DNA of 64,000 bases from Absidia repens (lineage: Eukaryota; Mucoromycota; Mucoromycetes; Mucorales; Cunninghamellaceae), in the NCBI GenBank assembly GCA_002105175.1, contig MCGE01000003.1, forward strand, positions 1,747,001-1,811,000, in the 5' to 3' direction. How positions within the stretch are numbered: position 1 is the stretch's first letter; each line of letters starts with the position of its first letter. This document shows, one piece after another, positions 34,861 through 47,128 of this stretch. Under the pieces are notes generated by a model. The model did not search any database. It was not told the DNA's origin and was given only the letters and a program-made list of their open reading frames with translations. A program made the translations under genes and the position numbers.

Positions 34861-37296
34861 GTCTTACTTGTCAATCATAATGTCGTATATTTTTGACACG
34901 CTTTACCAAGTCGTTCTCACGCTTTAGAGTTTTGTAGCTAGAAGGAAATAAATAAATAAACCCGAGTCGTCAAGACCATATAGGTTGTGCAGTGCAAATT
35001 TTATCCCTTTGCCGATCACAAAAAAAGGATTCTCAATAGATCAAACACATATGGAGTTCGCCACATTGGCATGATTATCATGCTTTTTGTGACTGATTTT
35101 TAGCAGAAGACAGGTCCATATCCCGACTTAAAAGTTATCTGGGAAATTTCCTCTTAATTAATGTCAAATGTTACCCCAGCGTAGAAGCGCTTTTTACATC
35201 AATGGGCCTTTCACAGAAAATTCGATCGAATACCTGGCCTCGCATTCAAACGCCGCATGGTATCATTTTTTTTTTTCGCTGCAGAGTGGGGGGGGGGGAG
35301 GGGGTCCCTGAATTTGACGTGCAATTGTCAACTAGTACATCACCTACAATATTAAAGCCAAACATTTTTATTTCCTTTTTACTTTTTTTCTTCGTCAATC
35401 ATTTAAATCTACTGTCTCATGCATTATAGTATCAGTTCTGTGTCATGGTAAAAGCATTCAGTTTATTTGGTGTAAAATAATTAATGTCTGATCAAAGAGC
35501 GCAAGGCATTCTATGGTGAATGATAAAATATTCTACAGTAAATGGGTAGACTAAACTAGATCGGATTGCACAATGATGAGCGCAAAATCATCATTAGAGG
35601 AGAACTGCCATACCACTGATGTTGTATGGTATTGATTGTTGTAAAAAAAATTCACAAAGGGCGATGAAAATATTTGAAATCCCGCCCACATGATTTTTTT
35701 TATTTACTCCTCCAATTTTTATTTTTCGCTCTTTTTCCTTCTTTCCTTCTTTTTTTTCTTCACCATTCAACTTCGATGGGGCTATGTTGAACTTAGAATA
35801 GTATCAGGACTAGTTTAGAAGGGGTTTCCGCTCAGAGATTACAAGACGCATGGGGAAACCCTTTCATTTTGGATCTAGGATCTGAAGGCGCCATTAGTTG
35901 GCTTTTTGGAGCCTGCATTAGCTTAGTTTAGTATTAGCATGTATCAAGTTCTGAATAAAACATGTCTTTTTTTACAGACTTCAAATGAAAATGTCCGAAT
36001 AGTCTTTCTCATGTCTTGTGCAGTAGATCTCTTTTTTAACTCCATTACTCCTTTTGAATCGTGCTGGCCGCTTGTGACGCTTCAAATAAACGAAGCCTTT
36101 TAGGCTTTCTCATGTCTTGTATTGCTCATTGCATTAGCTTTTTTATAATTATCCCTATAGAATAGTGTTGACCGTTCTTCACTTCTCCCATTCGTCTATT
36201 CCATCTTTCCTCCAATAGATCGCTCCATTGAATCCCATGCAACAATGAACCCCTTGTCTTTAGTTTTTACGTCTACCAATAGTACTTCAATAAAATATAC
36301 TATTTCATAAACCATATTTTGACCCATTAGATAGTGAAAAATGTCAATATTGTAACTGTTTTAGTTAGTGTACTATTACCTATTTGTTATCCAGTTCGTC
36401 CTCTGTAACTCCTTCCCCCGCCAGTTCCTAGCAATCGGGTAGCAGTTTGAGATGACTTACTAACAAAGATATTGAAACCACTGCTCGATTAATCATATAA
36501 ATGACTAGAAGTCGTGGTGCACTGTATAGTACATGTAGACGCTGCTAAAGAGCATTTTGAATTACTTTCTAGCATAGCTATGACTTCTTCCCTCCCCAAA
36601 GTCTTCGCATCTGTTTGACAGTATTAGGTCGCTTAGTACTCTGCATTGTTGTGTTCCCTCTCTATGTACCATTCATATGTATCAGCCCAAGGGCCCCACC
36701 TATTATGGTGCAAAATAGAGAAAGAGGGCACTTAATTTCATCAAAAACCATACTTCAATCTCATCCTTCCCCTTCCCTTTAATGCCCAGTAGATCACTTT
36801 CTAGAAGGATGAGAATGATTTTCAACAATTAAGGTTTACTTTACGTTGCTACTGAACTGCAACAGAGACGGGAATTTTTTTTTCTTTCGAGACCACTCCA
36901 AAAGCAATCTTGGTTCCAATTTTCATAACGAACCATTTCTCCTGATATATAAGGGCCCGTACTTCGTGAGATTTCTTCTTTAGATCATAAAATCAAAAAG
37001 CTCCTTTTGGGAAAATCTCAAATACATCTCCATATGGGGATTATCTTTCCTAAAAAAAAAGATCAAAGAACTTCTCTTCGATTTCAGATCTATACTGCAA
37101 TCGATAGAAGTGTTCCAGATGCCACATATGCTAGCATCGGTGTCAATGCAGTTGGTGCCCGATAAACCAGCAACTCATAAAGTGTTCCGGACATTTCACA
37201 TTTTTCATCTCCAGCATACCAGCAAAACAGATCAGGGTTGAAAATTTTGAGGCTTCAGGATCGATATGTGTATTATTCCAGAAGGCGCATTTGTGC

Positions 37297-37333
<37 letters not shown>

Positions 37334-37669
37334 CTGTGCCCACCTCCGCCCCCCACACTTACAATCTGCTACTCGACGTTCTCACGCATCATCGTATCCG
37401 GACCTGTAAAGAACTGTATCTTCGGAAGAGATCATCCACATTTTCAAAACATAAACAAATATAGCGCATATTTTATATATTTATATATAAACTCTCACGA
37501 TTTTCGTTTACTCAGGTCCTTTCCTGGGTTCGCGGAAAGCGGCGTTTATAAATTTTGTTTATTTCAACCACGGAGGGGGCCTACATTATTTTTTGCCTTT
37601 TGTATTTTTGTTTTATTTTCTTTTATTTTTTATTTTTGTCACCACTTATATTATTACGAACAATCCATC
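34861..37669. other. Intergenic region with repeat copy 5
   Basis: About 2.8 kb without a supported gene. It holds dispersed repeat copy 5 (about 35620-36530), G-runs near 35287 and a T-run of about 33 nt (37299-37331). The aminopeptidase leader occupies the end. Confidence 0.55.
35620..36530 (+). repeat. Dispersed repeat family 1, copy 5
   Basis: Box CCCGCCCACATGA at 35682-35694, a CT-rich tract, core at about 35765-35895 (ATCAGGACTAGTTTAGAAG, GCATGGGGAAACCC) and AATAAA-bearing modules to about 36300. Similarity with the 60-kb copy goes on to AATCATATAAATGA near 36491, which may mark the 3' end. Confidence 0.77.
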
Positions 37670-38549
37670 ATGTCACGGCTTCTTTTTGGACGTCTCCGCC
37701 AACCTCACTACCAACGTCATTTGACTCGCCCATCGATGCGCTTTTTCACCAATGCTCAACAATACGATGCTTTGGTTGTGGGGGCCTACACGGATGGCAA
37801 AACGGTGGTGTTCCCAGCTTCCAAAGACATCACGTCTGCCACGCAATCCCATCTCATTGAACAACTCACCGCCTCTAGTTTCAAAAAATCAGGGGATGTA
37901 CGCTTGCTTTACAATGTAGGTGGTGTCAAACAAGTGGCTGTGGTCTCTCTTGGACCTGTGCCTACTTCTACAAGCAAAACCAATCCTATCACTCGTCGTG
38001 CCCATGTTCTGGAAACCGCTAGAAATGCTGTAAGTTGTGTTATTGTGCGCGCACGTGTTTGTGTGTGTGTGTCTGTATAAGAGAAACTGGATGGGGTCGG
38101 CTCACTTTTCTCTCCTTTGTTTTTATTAGACTGCCCTGGGTATCCAAGCTTTGAAGGATCGTAAATTGAAAACCGTTGGTGTGGATATCTCCGTCAGTGG
38201 TCATGGTGCAGCTGAAGGCGCGGTATTGGCTCAATTCTCCTTCGATAAGCTCAAAAACGAAAAGTCGCGCCAGGCTGACATGGATGTGTTACCTTTCTCG
38301 ACTTCCACAGATGATAATGATCACGATGACCTGACGTGGGAAACGGGCCATATTTATGGCACGTCTCAAAACCTTGCTCGTATGCTCATGACCTCTCCTT
38401 CCAATTTGATGACCCCCAAACTCTTCTCTGAAGAAGTCGCCTATCTTTTGGCTGGACTGGAAAACACAGAAGTCATGGTCCATGATGAAGAATGGGCCGC
38501 CAAACTCAACATGAATTCCTTTTTGTCGGTGGCCAAGGGAAGGTAAAAT

Positions 38550-38595
<46 letters not shown>

Positions 38596-39237
38596 ATCGT
38601 TGACTAGGATATATGTGATTGTTTTCCCTTTTTTGTCACTCATCTCTTTCCTCTCCCTTCTTTTTGTCTTCTATTCTTCATTAGCCAGGAACCTTTACGC
38701 TTTTTAGAAATTCGTTATAATGGTGGTCGTCCGGATGAAAAACCATACGCTCTTGTTGGAAAAGGTAAATATATATGATTATATGCAAGTGATATTAATG
38801 CAAATCATAATCACTGAACAAAATGAATTTCTATATTTTTCATATTATAGGTGTGACCTTTGACGCGTAAGTTGGAATAGAAATATAGTCAAGAATGAAA
38901 AACTCAACACTTTTTTTATTATTATATATTTGATTTAGTGGAGGTATTTCTTTGAAACCTTCCAGCAATATGGCATTAATGAAGGGTGACATGGGTGGAG
39001 CTGCTACGGTTGCTGGCGCTATGTATGGGATCATCAAGATGGGATTGCCAGTGAATGTGGTTGCAGTGACTCCTCTGTGTGAAAATATGCCTGACGGGAA
39101 AGCCACTAAACCAGGAGATGTGGTCAAAGCTATGAATGGAAAATCAGTTGAAGTACTGGATACTGATGCTGAAGGACGTTTGATTTTGGTAAGATTGGGG
39201 ATATCAGAGACGCGGAGGTGGAAACCCAATGTGCTCA

Positions 39238-39275
<38 letters not shown>

Positions 39276-39905
39276 ACCCTCTCCACGTAATAGGCTGATG
39301 CGTTATACTATGTGAGCTCGACTTATTCTCCCAAAAGTATCATTGACTTGGCAACATTGACCGGCGCGATGATGGTGGCGTTAGGCGAGTCTTATACAGG
39401 CGTGTTTACCAATTCGAACAGCTTATGGAAGGATTTGAACGTGGCTGGCGAATTGACATCTGATCCTTTCTGGCGTATGCCTCTACACAAGAGCTATCTC
39501 AAGGAAATGCAAACCTCTACAGTGGCTGACTTTAACAACCTTGGCAAAGGACGTGCTGGAGGAGCATGCTCGGCAGCTGCTTTTTTGAAGGAATTTGTGG
39601 CAGGATTGGAATCTGATAGTGAAGAAAATGGCCAAGAACAAGGGAAAGACCAACAACAACCAGCGGTAGACTGGGCGCATCTTGATATCGCTGGTGTTAT
39701 GGAAGCGGATTCCACTCAAGGATATCATATCAAAGGAATGAGTGGTAAGAAAAAAAAAAAAAGAAAAAAGAAAACAGAAAAAAACATAAAAAGATATAAA
39801 AGGAAAACAAGCGAATGGTTGACTGACTCGAATTTTGATTTTCGTATAGGACGCCCTACTCGATCCTTGATTGAATATCTTCGTCTTGGTAGTGTAGAAC
39901 AATAG
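37670..39905 (+). CDS. M17 leucyl aminopeptidase, probably mitochondrial
   Basis: Seven exons: 37670-38029, 38130-38542, 38685-38764, 38851-38866, 38939-39188, 39294-39744, 39850-39905 (541 aa). M17 enzymes are hexameric zinc/manganese peptidases that remove N-terminal residues from peptides. The metal and catalytic region is intact: LVGKGVTFDAGGISLKPS (~280-297), MKGDMGGAATV, and DTDAEGRLIL (~364-373), where most homologues have NTDAEGRL. The N-terminus MSRLLFGRLRQPHYQRHLTR is basic and lacks acids, consistent with a mitochondrial presequence. Exon 4 is only 16 nt yet carries part of the metal-binding loop. Introns 38543-38684 and 39189-39293 contain T-runs of about 42 and 35 nt. A diverged second copy of the last exon lies downstream. 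Confidence 0.92.
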
Positions 39906-40074
39906 TTATGTTATATTATTTGATCAAATAAATAAAAAGATATGGATTGATTGTACAAGGGAACAACATGATTGAATGAATGATAATGTCAAAGCTGAGG
40001 AGAGCTTTGTTGATTGAGGACCTTTTTTTTGGACGGGAGAAGAGGGGGGGGGGATTCAGTCAACTTTTTCAGGA

Positions 40075-40350
40075 ATGGCAAATTTGATAGAGCGTGATTC
40101 TGCTGAAGAATATTATGTCTATGCGAGAAGCAAAAAAAAAAAAAAAAAGAAATAAAAAAGTAAAAAACAAAGAAAAAGAAGAAAGGTTGAATGGTTGACT
40201 GTATTTGCTGTTTATATTTTTTATGCTCTTATTTGTATAGGGGAAGCTTCCCGATCCTTACTTGGGTCAATTTGCCTTAGTAGTGTTGAACAATAGTTAT
40301 ATTATGTTATTTCGATCAAATAAATAAAAAGAGTGGATTGGTTGTACAAG
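40075..40350 (+). pseudogene. Duplicated 3' end of the aminopeptidase gene (possible alternative last exon)
   Basis: 40241-40296 is a diverged copy of the last aminopeptidase exon, with the same 56-nt length, a TATAG acceptor and the same phase. It would encode GEASRSLLGSICLSSVEQ and stop, against GRPTRSLIEYLRLGSVEQ in the gene. The upstream part, 40073-40133, resembles the end of exon 6 at protein level (IERDSAEEYYVYARS against MEADSTQGYHIKGMS), and the A-rich intron and the 3' UTR with AATAAATAAA are copied too. The copied exon 6 end has lost its GT donor. Splicing from the real exon 6 donor (39745) to 40241 would keep frame. Confidence 0.75.
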
Positions 40351-40758
40351 GGAAAAATAGGGATGACCAGCAAACGATGTCAAGACTTGTTTGTGTGTGT
40401 ACAACATTAGATTATCATTTGGTGATTGTTTGATGTTGTGTATGTATGTGTGTATGTGTGTATTTGTGTTTGTCAGATGGGGATAAATTATACTACTATG
40501 TCTTACTGCTATGACTTTATTGATGATTGTATTTATTATGGCTCTGTTTGTTCTAGAAACACAAAGATTATTTTCTCATATTTGTTTTGACTATCATAGG
40601 CGGCGCATCTTCATTTTTTATTGCCTTTTGTGTTACCGGATACTTTTTCTATTCTTTTATTTTTATTCGGTCCTTTTTACTCTTTCGATTTTTTTTTCTC
40701 TCTTTCTCTCTCTCTTTCTCTACTTTTACCTTTTTATTTACTTTTATTTGCTTTACTA
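40351..40758. other. Intergenic region and septin leader
   Basis: T/G-rich spacer (GTATGTATGTGTGTATG near 40441) followed by a strongly pyrimidine-rich leader before the septin start. No gene is seen. Confidence 0.5.
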
Positions 40759-42126
40759 ATGGCACCTCGATCAAGAAAAGCCATCTTGCCACACTTCAAC
40801 GTGATGGTGGTAGGATTCTCAGGCGTTGGGAAAACCTCATTTGTACGGACCTTGGTCGAATCCCTCAAACTCACCATGACCACGGAAAAAAGAGACTCTA
40901 TGTTTCAACCTTCTTCTCCCATGTCCCCGTCTTCCCCTTTATCTCCGTCGTCGCGTGGTAGTAATAGTGTCGGTGATGACCTCAGCTTGATTCAAGGCCC
41001 GTTGGAACGAACTTTAGTACCTTATACGGTGTCGGTGGATGCTCAAGTGGACAACGAAAAGATGGTCTTGACTTTAATTGATACTCCTGGTTTCCAATCC
41101 AATCATTATGTGGATAAGCAATTACACGATATCTTGGGTTACATTGAACATCAATTTGATTTGACTTTGGCGGAGGTAATTCGAGAAAAAAAAACAGGGG
41201 GAGGGGTCATGGTTACGCGGGGATCATTTGCAAAATGATACTGCTAACAGGGGATCCGGACTAACGGAACAGAACCGAGGGGACAACAAAATTAATCCGG
41301 GACCTGATATTTTTTCTTTTCGTATTAGGAAAACAAAGTGAAACGAAATACAAAGGCGGTCGATTCTCAAGTGCATGCTTTACTTTACTTTGTCGATCCC
41401 CGAAAAGTTGATTTGGATGAATACGATGTGCGGGCATTATCAAAGCTATCAAAGCGAGTCAATGTGATCCCGGTAATTGGTAAATCTGACACCCTCACTT
41501 TGGCGCAACGTAACCGGCTAAAAGCAACCGTCGTCAAATCTATCTACAACGTACACAAAATTCCACTCTATGGCATTCCTGATGACGAAGACGACGAACA
41601 GGATGACGACGAACATGATTATGCAACTACCCTCAATGGTGACAATGTCAATGGATTAAACAGTAAAGGCGATACCAAAATGGCGAATGACGTCGATCAA
41701 AAGGACTCACCAAGCTTGGATGAATTTTTGCAACAATTCGATTATGAACAGGAAGACGACGACGTACAAGCTGTCATCGACTATCTACGTATGATTCCCT
41801 TCACCTTTATTGCATGCGAAGAAGATCCGATCACCGGTAAACCACTCCAATTGACATCATCATCAGCAGACGGCAACAACAAGGCACTCATTCCACTTGG
41901 CAGGGACTATGGATGGGGAACAATTGATTGCTTGAGCGATACTTATAGTGATTTTGGGAAACTCAAGACAGTGTTACTAGGGTCACATCGACGTATTCTC
42001 ATGGCCGATACGGTGGAACGCTATTATGAACAATATCGTACGGAACGGCTTTTACAAAAACGTGCAACGAAAATGAAAAGCATGGTGGCTAGCAAGAAAA
42101 TTCTGGAAGATCTTACTCGCCTTTAA
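40759..42126 (+). CDS. Septin-family GTPase
   Basis: Two exons, 40759-41175 and 41329-42126 (404 aa). Septins are GTP-binding proteins that form filaments at septa, hyphal necks and the cell cortex. The P-loop is GFSGVGKTS (residues 19-27), G3 is DTPGF (~108-112) and G4 is GKSD (~190-193) where AKAD is usual; HALLYFVDP and YGWGTIDC are also septin-like. Two low-complexity inserts stand out: a S/P-rich one of ~40 residues between P-loop and G3, and a very acidic one with N-rich flank after IPLYGIP (~215-265). The C-terminus ends soon after a short basic helix (LLQKRATKMKS), so the long coiled coil of many septins is missing. The G4 change and inserts suggest a divergent septin group. Confidence 0.82.
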
Positions 42127-42520
42127 TACATTTTTCTCCCTCCTCTTGTCCCCTTATTTTCCCATTAATTCTTTTTTTTTTATCTCATACCTTTTATAGT
42201 TTATTCGCTCTACTCCCCTAGTTTTTGTTATCTACACACTTCTTTATACACTTTTTTTTATATCTATATATATTTATATCTATATAGTCATTCAATAAAA
42301 TCAATTCATTTCATCATACATGTCAATCTACAAATTCTGTTCTGCTCCTGTGTTTTTGTAGGCCAATCAATGTAGAGATGTCAACAAATCTCCCTGTGTG
42401 TGTGTGCGCCCTTAATGCGGAGTTTTTATCGATTGTCTCACCGAAATAAAATGCGACCCCTCACCACTCATTTCTTTCTTTCTTTCTCTTCCCTTATTTT
42501 TTTTTTCATTCAAAATCAAA
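42127..42520. other. Intergenic region
   Basis: Septin 3' UTR with AATAAA near 42294, then the promoter of the decarboxylase. No gene is seen. Confidence 0.5.
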
Positions 42521-43140
42521 ATGTCCATTCCTTCCATTGAACAACTGAACCGGGAAAGCCCTCATGTATTTATCGAAACGGTCAATACTTTATTTGAAAC
42601 AGCTCCCCCTTTGGCTGATCGCTTATTAGCAGCAAGACCTTACAAGTCGTACTTCGAACTCATTGACCTCGCTGAATCTGTCTGTCTTGGAAATGATCTC
42701 AGTCAACAAGATAAATTGGACGTCATCAATGCTCATCCTCGTATCGGTGAAAACAAAACCAATCTGTCTGCAATGTCTCTCAAGGAACAAGGATACAACA
42801 CCCGTCAAGGAACCGAATCCGAAAAAGATCGTGAAGTGAATGCCACCCTTGCCGAACTGAACAAGGTAAGTAATAAGATTACTACTATCTTCAGGTAGAA
42901 ATGTAGAAGGGGAAGACTAATTGCTTTTGTATGTGTTTTATATTATAGAAATATGAAGCTCACTATGGATTCAAGTTCGTTGTGTTTGTCGCTGGTCGTA
43001 GTCGGGCTGAAATTATTCCTCTCATCCGTGAACGTATTGCCTCCAACAACAAGGAACAAGAAATGAAGACCGGCATGACTGATATGATGCTTATTGCTCG
43101 AGACCGTTTGAAGAAGGCCACTAGCGAATCCAAATTGTAG
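42521..43140 (+). CDS. OHCU decarboxylase (uric acid degradation)
   Basis: Two exons, 42521-42865 and 42949-43140 (178 aa, normal for the family). The enzyme decarboxylates 2-oxo-4-hydroxy-4-carboxy-5-ureidoimidazoline to (S)-allantoin, the last step from urate after uricase and HIU hydrolase. The catalytic His motif INAHPRIG and the nearby SLKEQ glutamate motif are present, as is the conserved YEAHYGFKFVVFVAGRS segment, which lies right after the splice junction and confirms it. The C-terminus ends KLxx-free (ESKL), which could act as a weak peroxisomal SKL-type signal; that is inference only. No other purine genes are in the window. Confidence 0.92.
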
Positions 43141-44607
43141 ATTCTAGTTAGTTAGTTATTATCAATCTCCTTTTTGAATAAAAAAAATATACCATAGAAA
43201 AAATCGCATTTATACTCCGTCTTCTATATTCCATCATCGGGTGTCTATATTTATTATTTTATGAAATGATTTGGCATATATTTGTAGTTGAAGTTGGTGT
43301 GGGTTGACTATCTTTTTAACTTTTTTTTTTGACTTGAAGATAGTGCACGCTAATCGGGAACCTCTTTGCATTGATGCGTGATGCGTGATTAGTGACAGGG
43401 ATATTTTACATTTGATCAACCTACCTTTTTTTTTTTTTTTTTTTTTTTACACATTTGTCAGTATCATAATAAACTCAACCTCATTTGTTTTTAGAACTTG
43501 ATTTTCTCCATTTGCGTTGCTATTGAAAAATAAGTGGAAGTCCCAATTCAGAAATGCTGTTCGTCCACAAACATATCTTGAACACCAAAACAAACTACAG
43601 ACTATATAACATGTAGTATTTTTCTCGCAAAACATGAGAGATTTATTGCATTTCCTATAGAATACAAACTTTTTTATGGTGACATATAATACATTGAACA
43701 CATATGTAATTCCAATTTTGAATGAAGTTTTCGACATTTCCCATTTCTTATCTTAATATTTATCTCTCTACTTAACCTATCGATCGATGTGATCTAAGTA
43801 ATAAAAATAAATATTTTTTAAGCAGCTGAACGCCATCCAGACCTATATAAAATGATTAGATGATAGCCAACACTTTTCGATTCGTGGGTTTATATTGTTT
43901 CGTTCACTAAAAATCAGGACCCTTTGAAAGATATATATAGAACAAAGACTCATATATCAAGGCCTCTATTTTTATTATACGATTCAATAAACATTATATG
44001 TAAGATAAACTAAGGGGGGGGGAAGCTATTCTATAATGGAGGGACGTAAAATACTGATTCAGGGAATATCTTACAACAAAAACGCGGAATATTCCATCCT
44101 ATATAAAAGAAAGTAATGTTACTAGTTCTACATAACAAATTAATACCGCATAACCAGTTGCTTAATTTTACCTGTTTACCCAATAAATTTAAACGTGGTC
44201 GATCGTGGTATGTTGAAGAGGCCTATATTAACTATGGAATACTATTTTAGCGCTATGATATTACTATTACTACTACCATTACTATATAATTATAATAAGT
44301 TAATCGTTCTTTTTTTGGTACTGCCCGTAGGAGCGTCACCAGAAGTACCCAATATTTCAAAGAAATAAAACACTGCCTTTATGATAACAATCTTGTTCAT
44401 TGGCAAACTGATCTAAACGAAATAAAATAGATTGGGATAGAGTGGGGGTGGGGGTAAAGCAACAAGTCAGATAGTTTCAAACACCGCTTTTTTTTTCTCC
44501 CATCAATAAATACTGTGATTTTTTCGATTTTTTTATTTTTCTCTTTCTTTCACCTTAATTTTACTAAAAAAAAAAACAACAACAACATTTATCTCTGTTT
44601 CTCGGCA
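43141..44607. other. Gene-free intergenic region
   Basis: About 1.5 kb of A/T-rich DNA with T-runs near 43427-43448 and a G-run near 44014. A 96-codon minus-strand ORF (43447-43737) has an ATG but no recognisable protein features. I do not call a gene. Confidence 0.5.
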
Positions 44608-46851
44608 ATGGTTTCTTTTCTTCAAAAAACTAAACTTGGTGGAAGGTAAGTCATAAATATTCATGTTTGTCAGATGGAGATACCTGTACTAACATTGTAG
44701 TTTTCTTTGGAATCATTTAGATTGGCATATCTTAAGAACAGAAGTCATTTTGAAAATCCAACACCGCAATCATGCAATGACCGAATTCCTGTTTTTACAA
44801 CAACACGCGAAAACCACTCCTCGCGTCATGTGGAGGCCAAGGCATTCCTTTCTGATCAAGCGAAAACCCAATATGGCAAATGCATTGATGTTTATCACAC
44901 GGTGAAAGACCGCTATTTTCGAAGGTATGTTACCCTATTTGTGCAAGCAGAAAAACAAACAAAATACAATAATTGCTTTTTTCTTTTTTGTATAAATAAT
45001 AATTGAATAATCTTTCTATCAATAGTGCTGGTGTAACCCACTGTGTTTCTATTCCTTACGAAAACAATGCCGTTTACAGTTTGACTTCAGATGTGGCTCA
45101 AGAAAATCAACATTATGATTCTGATTCTTCAGCTTATGCTTTGACAGCCACCTCTTTGTCTAGTGCGCCATCAACATTCTGTACTGATGCCACTTCTTTG
45201 CCTCAAACCTTACCTGAATTTGACGTTGATCGCTTGCCCCTTTCTACTGTCTGTGCATCTTCTGCTAAAAATGAACAAGTTACTACGTCATCTTTTGCCA
45301 TTCCCTACCCTGTATTGAAATGCAAGACCAACCCTTACCATGGCCAATCAAGCAATCTATTGACCATAAACGACGTAAGTGTGGTTACCTCCATTTGTCA
45401 GCACTTATGAACGAATGATTGATTTTTTTTTTGAATGGTTAGTCACAACACCAACACTGCGCTACTGATCGTGATGATTCTCTCTCAATCAAATCATCTT
45501 ATGAAAAGTACCATCCTTTACGTGGACATAAAAAGGTAAAGGGCATGAAAACAGAAATTGTATTCAAATAACTTCAAAAAAGCTTAACCTGTTTTTATTT
45601 TTCATTCCTTGTAGGCACGTTCCGGTTGCCCTGGTAGTATTGACTTTTTGAATGCTATTCTCAAGGCTTTGGAAAACCGCAAGATCATTCAGACTTCTCA
45701 TTCCATCGACATCTACAAATCTCTTATCAAAGATGTATACGGTCTGGACCGCGGCAGCCAATTGATTGATTGCCTTGAAGTTGATATTGATCAGGTGTCT
45801 CCTTTTTTGATGAACCAGCTCAAGAAAGACCAAGGAAATGGACTAGAACACCAGGTAAATTTATTAACCGCACATTGTTATCACCCATGACTTCTTTATT
45901 AATTAATTGTTTATATTCCAATGTAAATTTAGTCTGAAATTGCTTTGACATACCCGGTGACAAAAGCAATTTATGTTTCTACTGATCGCCTTGCAACTGA
46001 TGTCGATCAAAGATGAATGTGCGGACAGATTTGATGACTTCCCGGCAACAAATGCCTTTGACAAATCATTTATGGACATATCTCAGCTTATATTGGCGTA
46101 CGTGAAACACCAGCATCAATTTACCATGACACAGCAAGCACAAGTGTATCTCTTCCTCGACGCATTTGTCTTAAAAAAAGTCTCCGGTCCAACCAACAAC
46201 CCCCTCCCAATCAAAAAAGGCCTTTTGTCTGATCTCGCTCAAAATAAAAAACCATTATCCAAAAAAGAGAAGCCTGAAATCAAGACCAATATCATCAACC
46301 ATGTGAAAACATCAGCTTCTTCCCTTGCTAACAGTGGAACTCGAAAACAACAACAACAGGAAATCGAGGCTAATATCATCGACCAGGTGAAAACATCAGC
46401 TCCTTCCCTTGCTGACAGCGGAACTCGAAAACGGCAACAACAGGAACAATCCCATCCAGTCCTTAAACATCAACGAAAAAATGGTCAAACAAATGACTTC
46501 TCGGAACGCTCACCCACAACTATTGGCAAATTATGCAAGACACCATGTGATATCAATACTGGACAGCAAATCAAGCGAAAAAGAGATCACCACTCATTGG
46601 AACCATCACAACAGAAACGACAAAAACGACAACAACAACAACATGTTATTGGCTCAAATGTCTTTATCAGCACTGATCTCAACAATGCAACTACCTTGGA
46701 TCTGCTTCATTATCATATCAAGACTGAAACAGTAAGGAGAAAATCAAAAAATTATTATCATGCTTGAATAAACTAATCTTTATTTATTTTTTATTAGGTC
46801 AAACCGATGATCTGGGAAAAAACCAACCTGAATCTTGTACATGCGTTCTAG
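44608..46851 (+). CDS. Hypothetical protein, nuclear-type composition, internal tandem repeat
   Basis: Seven exons: 44608-44645, 44721-44924, 45026-45374, 45443-45535, 45615-45854, 45967-46731, 46798-46851 (580 aa). All junctions keep frame. For the fifth intron I use the acceptor AAAAG at 45962-45966, because the earlier TTTAG leads to a stop. I do not recognise the family. Visible parts are an S/T-rich N-terminal half, a compact helical domain (GSIDFLNAILKALENRKII to VYLFLDAFVLKKV, ~residues 235-390) and a basic Q-rich tail with KRKRDHHSLEP- and QQKRQKRQQQQ-type nuclear signals. Residues ~411-465 hold two copies of a ~27-residue unit (NIINHVKTSASSLANSGTRK / NIIDQVKTSAPSLADSGTRK). The helical domain is the conserved-looking part and should be used for homology search. 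Confidence 0.7.
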
Positions 46852-47049
46852 GTCTTTATCATTAGCACAATTATTCATACTCACAGGAGAAACAATGTTA
46901 TGTATCACAAAAAAGAAGAAATTTCATGCAAGTTTTTTGTAAGTTTGGAAAAAAAAAAAGAACCAATCGATTTCAATTGTCTTGGAACTTACCGCCCTCT
47001 ATTTATCTCTTAAATATGTGTAGACGCTTTTAACTTGCCCCTTACCCTA

Positions 47050-47128
47050 TCAAAATCAGTATTCCAAACATTAGTATTCCAAAAATTAGTATTTCAAAAA
47101 TTAGTATTCCAAAATTAGTATTTCCATT
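47050..47128. repeat. Short tandem repeat, TTAGTATTCCAAAAA units
   Basis: Four to five tandem units of about 15-17 bp, with (T)TAGTATT(C/T)C(A)n as the shared word. It lies between the hypothetical gene and the BORC-like gene. Confidence 0.75.

Noticed and set aside
43447..43737. 96-codon minus-strand ORF with an ATG
   Set aside because: It lies in A/T-rich spacer, has no recognisable domain or splice context, and its composition fits chance.
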